Part shown: in pieces, positions 7,889 to 13,415 of the stretch
Layout: each line of letters opens with the position of its first letter
Position numbering within the stretch: position 1 is the first letter of the stretch
NCBI GenBank assembly: GCA_036735545.1
Contig: DAINOD010000076.1
Location: 1-15,801, forward strand
DNA length: 15,801 nucleotides
Reading direction: 5' to 3'
Source: Rubrimonas sp036735545
Lineage (GTDB): Bacteria; Pseudomonadota; Alphaproteobacteria; Rhodobacterales; Rhodobacteraceae
The notes under the pieces: generated by a model
The model's input: only the letters and a program-made list of their open reading frames with translations
What the model was told of the DNA's origin: nothing
Database searches by the model: none
Translations under genes and position numbers: made by a program

Positions 7889-7889
7889 G

Positions 7890-8498
7890 TCAGTGGGCGA
7901 AGATGTCGATCTCCGGCCAGCCGGCGAGGTCGAGCGCCGCCCGATCGGGGAGGAAATCGAAACAGGCCTGCGCGAGCTGTGTGCGCCCTTCGCGCTCCAG
8001 CATCGCCGCCAGCGCCTCGCGCAGCCGGTGCAGATACAGCACGTCGGACGCGGCGTAGGCGGCCTGCGCGTCGGTCAGCGTCTCGGCGCCCCAGTCCGAG
8101 GTCTGCTGGGTCTTGGAGATGTCCACCCCGATCAGGTCCTGCGTGAGGTTCTTCAGGCCGTGGCGGTCGGTGAAGGTGCGCGTCAGCTTCGAGGCGATCT
8201 TCGTGCACCAGACGGGCCGCGCCAGCACGCCGAAGCGGTTGGCCAGCACCGCGATGTCGAAACGGCCGTAGTGGAACAGCTTCAGCACGGCCGGGTCGGC
8301 GAGCATGGCGCAGAGCCGCGGCGCCGCGGTCTGGTCCTTGCCGATGCGCACGAGATGGGCGTCGCCGTCGCCGGCCGAGAGCTGCACGAGGCAAAGCCGG
8401 TCCCGGTGCGGGATCAGCCCCATCGCCTCGGTGTCTATGGCGACCACGGGGCCGAGAACGAGGCCCGCCGGCAGGTCGCCCTCATGCACATGGATCAT
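7890..8498 (-). CDS. rnd: Ribonuclease D (single exonuclease domain)
   Basis: DEDDy-type 3'-5' exoribonuclease, which in the well-studied family trims tRNA 3' ends. The 202 residues hold just the catalytic domain. Visible residues are D22 and E24 in VVAIDTEAMG, D81 in HYGRFD, and Y148/D152 in YAASDVLYL. The HRDC domains of E. coli RNase D are absent, as in the short alphaproteobacterial version. The start is the ATG at 8498. The frame stays open to 8618, but that extension reads through the tRNA-Leu gene and is not coding. Only 39 bases separate the tRNA CCA from this ATG, so rnd is probably transcribed with the tRNA. The stop is one base before kdsD. Confidence 0.93.
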   Translation of the reverse strand: MIHVHEGDLPAGLVLGPVVAIDTEAMGLIPHRDRLCLVQLSAGDGDAHLVRIGKDQTAAPRLCAMLADPAVLKLFHYGRFDIAVLANRFGVLARPVWCTKIASKLTRTFTDRHGLKNLTQDLIGVDISKTQQTSDWGAETLTDAQAAYAASDVLYLHRLREALAAMLEREGRTQLAQACFDFLPDRAALDLAGWPEIDIFAH

Positions 8499-8517
8499 GC
8501 GTCCGCCGCCTGAAGGG

Positions 8518-8534
8518 GCGCGCCGCGGGCGCGC
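8518..8534 (-). terminator. Strong GC hairpin just downstream of tRNA-Leu (terminator or attenuator candidate)
   Basis: GCGCGCC (8518-8524) and GGCGCGC (8528-8534) are perfect complements separated by 3 bases. This makes a 7-bp all-GC stem that begins 3 bases after the tRNA CCA. On the minus-strand transcript it is followed by CCCUUCAGG, not a clean U-run, so classical intrinsic termination would be inefficient. It sits 19 bases before the rnd ATG. It may stop part of the transcripts, or mark a processing point between tRNA and mRNA. Confidence 0.4.
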
Positions 8535-8537
8535 AGG

Positions 8538-8624
8538 TGGTGCCCAGAAGAAGACTCGAACTTCCACTCCCTTTCGGGAACCAGTACCTGAAACTGGCGC
8601 GTCTACCAATTCCGCCATCTGGGC
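8538..8624 (-). tRNA. tRNA-Leu (anticodon CAG)
   Basis: Class II tRNA read on the minus strand. The acceptor arm GCCCAGA pairs perfectly with TCTGGGC, and discriminator A and an encoded CCA (8540-8538) follow. The anticodon stem CCAGT/ACTGG encloses a 7-base loop TTCAGGT, giving anticodon CAG, which reads CUG leucine codons. The long variable arm (CCC GAAA GGG) is the leucine-type feature, and the T arm is GGAAG/CTTCT with loop TTCGAGT. CUG is a frequent leucine codon in this GC-rich genome. It lies directly upstream of rnd on the same strand and is divergent from the NDUFA9-like gene. Confidence 0.97.
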
Positions 8625-8653
8625 GCTGAGGCCTGCGCGGCCCGCGGGGGGTG

Positions 8654-8682
8654 CGTGTATGCCCCGGCGCGGGGGTTGTCAA
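8654..8682 (-). promoter_or_regulatory. Candidate promoter for tRNA-Leu (and probably rnd)
   Basis: A perfect -35 box TTGACA lies on the minus strand at 8682-8677. Seventeen bases on is TACACG (8659-8654, 3 of 6 to TATAAT); CATACA at 15 bases is an alternative. The predicted start near 8647 lies about 23 bases before the mature tRNA 5' end, a normal distance. A consensus -35 in a 70% GC intergenic region is unlikely to be chance. Confidence 0.6.
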
Positions 8683-8733
8683 CGAGGTCCCCGGCGACAG
8701 GCCTCCGCGCCCTCGCCCGCGACGGATCAGCGT

Positions 8734-8762
8734 TTGGAGAGTGCGCGCGATGGGGCTATCTA
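8734..8762 (+). promoter_or_regulatory. Candidate promoter for the NDUFA9-like gene
   Basis: TTGGAG (8734-8739) and TATCTA (8757-8762) are separated by 17 bases on the plus strand. The predicted start near 8769 leaves a leader of about 20 bases with a strong Shine-Dalgarno at 8775-8780. It runs away from the tRNA-Leu promoter, so 8625-8787 is a divergent promoter region. Both boxes are partial matches. Confidence 0.45.
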
Positions 8763-8787
8763 CCGCAGCGCAATGGAGGGCCAAGCC

Positions 8788-9768
8788 ATGACCGAACCGC
8801 TCGACGCCGCGCCGCTCGCCGTGATCTTCGGCGGTTCCGGTTTCGTTGGCCGTTACGCCGCCCAGGCGCTCGCCAAGCGCGGCTGGCGCGTGCGCGTGGC
8901 GGTGCGCCGCCCGAACGAGGCGCTGTTCGTCAAGACCTACGGCGTCGTCGGCCAGGTGGCGCCCGTGCAGGCCAACATCCGCGACGAGGCGTCGTGCCGC
9001 GCCGCCATCGAGGGCGCGTCGGCGGTCGTCTACTCCGTCGGCGTGCTCTACGAGAGCGGCCGGAACACCTTCGAGGCGGTGCAGGCGCAGGCGCCCGGCA
9101 TGGTGGCGCGGCTCGCGGCCGAAGCCGGAGCCGAGCGGCTCGTGCTGGTCTCCGCCATCGGGGCCGACCCGGCCTCGCCCGCCGCCTACGGGCGCACCAA
9201 GGCCGCCGGCGAGGCTGCGGTGCGCGCCGCCTTTCCCGGCGCGGTGATTCTGCGCCCCTCCATCGTCTTCGGACCCGAGGACCAGTTCTTCAATCGCTTC
9301 GCCGCCATGGCGCGGCTGTCGCCGGTGCTGCCGCTGGTGGGCGGCGCGACGCGGTTCCAGCCGGTCTACGTCGACGACGTGGCGCAGGCCGTGGCCAAGG
9401 CCTGCGCGGGCGAGGCCGAGGCCGGCGCGATCTACGAGCTGGGCGGGCCCCGTGTCGCCGCCTTCCGCGAGCTGATGGAGCTGATGCTGCGGGTCATCCG
9501 CCGCAAGCGGGTGATCGCCGAGATCCCCGGGCCGCTGGCGCGGGCGCAGGGCCTCGTGCTGCAACAACTCGCCCGCGTCGGGATCGCGCCGCCGATCACG
9601 CTGGACCAGGTGCTGCTGCTGGCGCGCGACAACGTCGTGGCCGAGGGGTCGAAGGGCTTCGCGGATCTGGGGATCGCGCCGACGGCGATGGAGTCGGTGC
9701 TCGAGAGCTACCTCTACGCCTACCGCCCGGGCGGCCAGTTCAACGACCGGATGGCGCAGAAGCCCTGA
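8788..9768 (+). CDS. Complex I NDUFA9-type NAD(P)-binding SDR family protein
   Basis: Atypical short-chain dehydrogenase/reductase of the type annotated as complex I NDUFA9 subunit family; relatives include an accessory subunit of mitochondrial NADH dehydrogenase. The 326 residues start with a Rossmann fold AVIFGGSGFVGRYAAQAL (about 11-28). They carry S122 and YxxxK (Y134, K138 in YGRTKAAGE), RPSIVFGPEDQFFNRFAAM, and VYVDDVAQAV, the nucleotide-sugar epimerase-like pattern. GGAGGG at 8775-8780 sits 7 bases before ATG 8788, which decides for this start over the in-frame ATG at 8773. An orphan ABC ATPase gene follows after 24 bases. Whether it binds bacterial complex I is inference from the family name; no nuo genes are in the window. 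Confidence 0.88.
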   Translation: MTEPLDAAPLAVIFGGSGFVGRYAAQALAKRGWRVRVAVRRPNEALFVKTYGVVGQVAPVQANIRDEASCRAAIEGASAVVYSVGVLYESGRNTFEAVQAQAPGMVARLAAEAGAERLVLVSAIGADPASPAAYGRTKAAGEAAVRAAFPGAVILRPSIVFGPEDQFFNRFAAMARLSPVLPLVGGATRFQPVYVDDVAQAVAKACAGEAEAGAIYELGGPRVAAFRELMELMLRVIRRKRVIAEIPGPLARAQGLVLQQLARVGIAPPITLDQVLLLARDNVVAEGSKGFADLGIAPTAMESVLESYLYAYRPGGQFNDRMAQKP

Positions 9769-9792
9769 GGCCTTGTCCCACGGCGCCGCGCC

Positions 9793-10419
9793 GTGACGCT
9801 GCGACTGGAACGGCTGGCGGTGGCGCAGGGCGGGCGACCGCTGATCGCGGTGGACGCCGCGGCGACGGCAGACGCGCCGCTGACGCTGATGGGGCCCTCC
9901 GGCGCGGGCAAGTCGGTGCTGCTGTCGGCCGTGGTCGGCGCAGCGCCGCCGGGCTTCGCCGTGACCGGCAGGGTGCTGCTGGACGGGCGTGACCTCGCCG
10001 GCCTGCCGCCCGAGGAGCGCCGCATCGGACTGATGTTCCAGGACGACCTGCTGTTTCCGCACCTGTCCGTCGGCGGCAACCTCGCCTTCGCCCTGCCCGC
10101 CGCGATCCGCGGCCGCGCCGCCCGGCGCGCGCGGGTCGAGGCGGCGCTGGCGGCGGCCGGCCTGCCCGGCCTCGCCGACCGCGACCCAGCCACGCTTTCG
10201 GGCGGCCAGCGCGCCAGGGTCGCGCTGATGCGCGCGTTGCTGGCCGAGCCGCGGGCGCTGCTGCTGGACGAGCCGTTCTCGCGGCTGGACGCCGAGCTGC
10301 GCGCGAGCTTTCGCGCGCACGTCTTCGCCGAGGCGCGGGCGCGCGGCCTGCCGGTGGTGATGGTGACCCACGACGCCGCCGACGCCGCAGCCGCCGGAGG
10401 GCGCGTGATCCGGCTCTGA
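9793..10419 (+). CDS. ABC transporter ATP-binding protein (YnjD/ThiQ-like), orphan
   Basis: ATPase subunit of an ABC importer-type transporter. The 208 residues contain Walker A GPSGAGKS (34-41), Q-loop Q83 in LMFQDDLLFPHLSV, signature LSGGQ (135-139), Walker B ALLLDE (155-160) and switch H193 in MVTHD. The compact length and LMFQDDLLFPHLSVGGNLAF style recall YnjD- and ThiQ-like ATPases of thiamine, molybdate or unknown importers. No permease or binding-protein gene adjoins it, so the substrate is unknown. The start is GTG at 9793 with no good Shine-Dalgarno; the stop is followed by a small inverted repeat. Its nearness to the NDUFA9-like gene (24 bases) suggests co-transcription. Confidence 0.87.
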   Translation: MTLRLERLAVAQGGRPLIAVDAAATADAPLTLMGPSGAGKSVLLSAVVGAAPPGFAVTGRVLLDGRDLAGLPPEERRIGLMFQDDLLFPHLSVGGNLAFALPAAIRGRAARRARVEAALAAAGLPGLADRDPATLSGGQRARVALMRALLAEPRALLLDEPFSRLDAELRASFRAHVFAEARARGLPVVMVTHDAADAAAAGGRVIRL

Positions 10420-10420
10420 T

Positions 10421-10444
10421 GTCGCCGGCGCAGGCCCGGGCGAC
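10421..10444 (+). repeat. Small inverted repeat after the ABC ATPase gene
   Basis: GTCGCC (10421-10426) and GGCGAC (10439-10444) are 6-base perfect complements around a 12-base GC-rich loop. It begins 2 bases after the stop codon. No T-run follows, so a terminator is only possible. The remaining 60 bases to the mttB-like gene show no convincing promoter. Confidence 0.2.
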
Positions 10445-10506
10445 GCAAACCGCCCTGCCCCGCCCGCGCGCCGGCGCTATCGCTGGCTGGGGCTGGGGAG
10501 GATGCG

Positions 10507-12048
10507 ATGGCGGACGTCGAGGTCAGGGGACGGCGCGGCGGCGGCGGCGCGGCGCGGCGGGCGGCGCGCGCGACGCAGGGTCTGGCGGCGCCGCGTCGGC
10601 TGACGCGCGCCGTGCCGGACTACGGCCTGATGGACGAGGACGCGCTGGCGACCATCGAGGCCAACGCCGAGACCGTCCTGCAGGAGATCGGCGTCGTCTT
10701 CCCCGAGAACCCCGCCGCGCAGGCCCGTTGGCGCGACGCGGGCGCCGAGGTGCGCGAGGGGCGCGTGCGCATCCCGCGCGGCCTCGCGCGGACGCTGATC
10801 GCCGCGGCGCCGCGCAGCTTCGTCCAGCACGCGCGCAACCCGGAGCGCAGCGTGATGATCGGCGGGCGCGATCTGGTCTTCGCGCCGGTCTACGGACCGC
10901 CCTTCGTGCGCGACCTCGACGGCGCGCGGCGCTACGCCACGCTGGCCGACTTCCACGACTTCGTGCGGCTGACCTACGCCTCCCCCGCCCTGCACCACTC
11001 GGGCGGGACGGTCGTGGAGCCCACCGACGTGGCGGTGAACAAGCGCCACCTCGACATGCTGCTCGCGCACATGACGCTGAGCGACAAGCCCTTCATGGGC
11101 TCGGTCACCGCCCCCGAGCGCGCCGCCGACAGCGTGGCGATGGCGCAGGTGCTGTTCGGCGCGGATTTCGTGGCGCGGAACTGCGTGCTGACGTCGCTGA
11201 TAAACGTGAACTCGCCGCTGGTGTTCGACGCGACGATGATGGGCGCGCTCGAGGTCTACGCCGCAGCGGGACAGGCGGTGGCCCTGTCGCCCTTCATCGT
11301 CGGCGGCGCGATGGCCCCGGTCACGGTCGCGGGCACGCTGACGCAGGTGCTGGCCGAGGTGCTGGCGGGCGCGGCCTATGCGCAGCTCGTGCGACCCGGG
11401 GCGCCGGTGATCTTCGGGGCCTTCGTCGCATCCATCGACATGAACTCCGGCGCGCCGACCTTCGGCACGCCCGAGGCGAGCAAGGTGCTCTACGGCGCGG
11501 GACAGCTCGCGCGGCGGCTCGGGCTGCCGTTCCGCTCGGGCGGCGCGCTGTGCGGGGCGAAGCTGGCGGACGCGCAGGCGGCCTACGAGAGCGCCAACAC
11601 GCTGAACGCGACGCTGCTGGGCGGGGTGAACTTCTGCCTGCACGCCGCGGGCTGGCTGGAGGGCGGGCTGACGGCGAGCCTCGCCAAGCTGGTGATGGAC
11701 GCCGACCAGCTCGGCGCCCTGCACGCGCTGGCCGGCGGCGTGGACATGAGCGAGAACGGCCAGGCGATGGACGCGCTGCGCGAGGTCGGGCCGGGGGCGC
11801 ATTTTCTCGGCTGCGCCCATACGCAGGCCAATTTCGAGAGCGCGTTCTGGCGCTCCGGCGTCCTCGACTACAAGCCCTTCGAGACCTGGGCCGAGGAAGG
11901 CGCGCGCGACACCGCGGCGCTCGCGGGCGAACGGGCGCGGCGGATGCTGGCGGCGTCCGAGGCCCCGCCGCTGGACGAAGGCGTGGCCGAGGCGCTGCGC
12001 GACTTCGTGGCGCGGCGCAAGGCGCGAGAGCCCGACGCCTTCGCCTGA
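10507..12048 (+). CDS. Trimethylamine methyltransferase (MttB) family protein, non-pyrrolysine
   Basis: MttB-superfamily methyltransferase, a TIM-barrel enzyme that moves a methyl group from a quaternary or tertiary amine to a corrinoid protein. The 513 residues begin with the Arg/Gly-rich leader common in these proteins (RGRRGGGGAARRAAR). Then come YGLMDEDALATIEANAETVLQEIGVVF, VYGPPFVRDLDGARRYATLADFHDFVRL, KPFMGSVTAPERAADSVAM, and SGGALCGAKLADAQAAYES. There is no in-frame TAG, so it is not the pyrrolysine trimethylamine enzyme. The better model is the glycine-betaine/other-betaine group (MtgB-like), with the substrate unproven. GGGGAGGA at 10495-10502 precedes the ATG. No corrinoid protein or activator gene lies beside it. 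It converges on the next gene with 2 bases between stops. Confidence 0.92.
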   Translation: MADVEVRGRRGGGGAARRAARATQGLAAPRRLTRAVPDYGLMDEDALATIEANAETVLQEIGVVFPENPAAQARWRDAGAEVREGRVRIPRGLARTLIAAAPRSFVQHARNPERSVMIGGRDLVFAPVYGPPFVRDLDGARRYATLADFHDFVRLTYASPALHHSGGTVVEPTDVAVNKRHLDMLLAHMTLSDKPFMGSVTAPERAADSVAMAQVLFGADFVARNCVLTSLINVNSPLVFDATMMGALEVYAAAGQAVALSPFIVGGAMAPVTVAGTLTQVLAEVLAGAAYAQLVRPGAPVIFGAFVASIDMNSGAPTFGTPEASKVLYGAGQLARRLGLPFRSGGALCGAKLADAQAAYESANTLNATLLGGVNFCLHAAGWLEGGLTASLAKLVMDADQLGALHALAGGVDMSENGQAMDALREVGPGAHFLGCAHTQANFESAFWRSGVLDYKPFETWAEEGARDTAALAGERARRMLAASEAPPLDEGVAEALRDFVARRKAREPDAFA

Positions 12049-12050
12049 GG

Positions 12051-12467
12051 TCAGTCGGCGCTCAGCGCCAGCGCCGACACGGCGTCGGCGCCCGGCATCG
12101 GGACCAGCGCGAGCCCGCCCCGCCCGGTCAGCAGCCATGGGAGAGTTCCGTTGAAGACGCCCTCGATGGCGTCGGTCGCGACCGGACCTCTCGCCGTGAC
12201 GCGCCAGCGCAGAGTGTCGGCGACGGTCGCGTCGTCGGCGAGGCGGGGTCGCCCGAACAGGGGCCGCGCCGCCCCGTCCGCGCCGACGAAGCGGCAGCGC
12301 CAGCGGTCGTCGCCCGGCTCGGGGGCAAGGCGACAGTCCAGAGCGCCGAAGTCCGGCGGCCCGGCCGCGAGCGACGTCGCCAGCGCGGCGGCGAGCAGAG
12401 CGACGGCGAGCGGAGCGACGGCGAGCGGAGCGCGGGCGGCGCTCGCTTTGGAACGTGGGCGCGTCAT
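12051..12467 (-). CDS. Hypothetical exported protein (138 aa)
   Basis: Not recognised with confidence. It has a basic N-terminus, then a hydrophobic core at about 13-35 and a probable signal peptidase site near SLAA/GPPDF. The mature part is about 103 residues with two cysteines (C45, C58) that could form a disulfide, a W-x-V strand (RWRVTARG, about 87-94) and a hydrophobic C-terminal third. The two-Cys/beta-strand pattern is loosely like DUF992 exported proteins of alphaproteobacteria, but too weak to assign. GGAAGG sits 7 bases before the ATG, supporting real translation. The signal peptide is built on a 15-bp tandem repeat. It converges with the mttB-like gene. Confidence 0.75.
   Translation of the reverse strand: MTRPRSKASAARAPLAVAPLAVALLAAALATSLAAGPPDFGALDCRLAPEPGDDRWRCRFVGADGAARPLFGRPRLADDATVADTLRWRVTARGPVATDAIEGVFNGTLPWLLTGRGGLALVPMPGADAVSALALSAD
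12386..12430. repeat. 15-bp tandem repeat, three units, in a signal-peptide coding region
   Basis: Units at 12386-12400, 12401-12415 and 12416-12430. The last two are identical (CGACGGCGAGCGGAG) and the first differs at two positions. On the minus strand they encode APLAV-APLAV-ALLAA within the hydrophobic core of the exported protein at 12051-12467. Because 15 is a multiple of three, gain or loss of a unit lengthens or shortens the signal peptide without a frameshift. Confidence 0.85.
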
Positions 12468-12554
12468 GCGGCGACCTTCCTGACGCGTCGGCCGCCCATT
12501 CGGCCGCAGCGCCGCAAGACTAGCCTGCGCGACCGGGCCGTTCTTTCAAGCGTC

Positions 12555-12587
12555 GGGCGCCCGGTCGCCCGGCGGCGCGCGGCGCCC
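12555..12587 (-). terminator. Possible terminator after the TPR-methyltransferase gene
   Basis: GGGCGCC (12555-12561) and GGCGCCC (12581-12587) are perfect 7-base arms around 19 GC-rich bases, directly after the methyltransferase stop on the minus strand. The transcript beyond the stem reads GACGCUUGAAAG, with no real U-run, so termination strength is doubtful. The rest of 12468-12554 includes CGGCCG twice (12489-12494, 12501-12506) and no clear promoter for the exported-protein gene. Confidence 0.3.
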
Positions 12588-13388
12588 TCAGCGTCGCGCG
12601 AGCACGAGCTGGCCGTGGACGGGCGCCGCCTCCTCCCAGCGGATCACCACGGGGTCGAAGGCGAGCGGGGCCAGACCAGCCTCGGCCAGCGCGCTCCGCA
12701 GCCATGGCTCGGCGTGGGCGAAGCGGCGGCCGGGGACGACGACCCAGCCCGGCCCCTCGTCCGGCGCGCGCTCGGTGGAGAAGGCGAGCAGGCCGCCGGC
12801 GGTCAGTCGATCGGCGACGCGCGCCAGCAGCGGGCGCAGGTCGCCGAGATAGGGCGCGACGTCGGCGGCGACGATCAGGTCCCAGGTCTCGCCCTCCTCG
12901 GCGGCGGCTTCGAGAAAGCCCTCCGCGTCGGCGTGATAGAGGTCGTCGTAGACGCCGCGCGCGTCGGCCAGCGGCAGCATCGCCTCGGCGAGATCGACCC
13001 CGGTGCGGTGCGTGGCGATCCCCGCCAGCGCCGCCGCGGCGAGGCCGGTGCCGCAGCCGAGGTCGAGCAGCCTTGCGAAGGGGCCATGGGGCGCCAGCGC
13101 CGCGGCGAGGTCCTGGGGTGTGCGGTAGCCGAGCTTGCCGACGAGGATGTCGTCGAAGGCCTCGGCGTGCTGGTCGAACAGCGTCGCGACATAGGCCGGC
13201 GTCGCGCGCTCGGGCACGGGCCCGCGACCCATGGCGGCGAGCCGCACCGCAAGGCCGCCCCGGTCGGCGGGGTCCAGCGCCAGCGCGCGGGCGAAAGCGT
13301 CGGCGGCGCCGTCGAGGTCGCCCGCCTTCTCGCGCCGCAGCCCCTCGTTGTAGGCGCGCGCCAGGGCGCGCTCGTCGATCTTGTCCAT
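12588..13388 (-). CDS. Class I SAM-dependent methyltransferase with N-terminal TPR
   Basis: Predicted S-adenosylmethionine-dependent methyltransferase with unknown substrate. A single TPR-like helix pair (about 9-42: RAYNEGLRREKAGDLDGAADAFARALALDP) precedes a linker, YVATLFDQHAEAFDDILVGKLGYRTP, typical of this TPR-methyltransferase group. The Rossmann fold has motif I LLDLGCGTG (107-115), acidic loop VDLAEAML (131-138), and motif III-like WDLIVAADVAPYLGDL (about 169-184). No Shine-Dalgarno is visible before ATG 13388; the upstream bases are C-rich. Translation may depend on the upstream photolyase-like gene, 27 bases away. A DNA-, protein- or metabolite-methylating role cannot be told apart from sequence alone. 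Confidence 0.88.
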   Translation of the reverse strand: MDKIDERALARAYNEGLRREKAGDLDGAADAFARALALDPADRGGLAVRLAAMGRGPVPERATPAYVATLFDQHAEAFDDILVGKLGYRTPQDLAAALAPHGPFARLLDLGCGTGLAAAALAGIATHRTGVDLAEAMLPLADARGVYDDLYHADAEGFLEAAAEEGETWDLIVAADVAPYLGDLRPLLARVADRLTAGGLLAFSTERAPDEGPGWVVVPGRRFAHAEPWLRSALAEAGLAPLAFDPVVIRWEEAAPVHGQLVLARR

Positions 13389-13415
13389 GGGCGGGGGATA
13401 CGCCGGACGGCCGTC

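Noticed and set aside
8499..8618. A 40-residue N-terminal extension of RNase D (MAELVDAPVSG...).
   Set aside because: This is the translation of tRNA-Leu sequence, a common annotation artefact; the family starts at the ATG at 8498.
8482..10371. A 629-codon minus-strand open frame opposite the NDUFA9-like and ABC ATPase genes.
   Set aside because: It reads through tRNA-Leu and opposes two genes with intact family motifs; its composition is His/Arg/Gln-rich with no domain.
10477..12138. A 553-codon minus-strand open frame opposite the mttB-like gene.
   Set aside because: It is a shadow of the coding strand: biased composition, no motif and no ribosome site.
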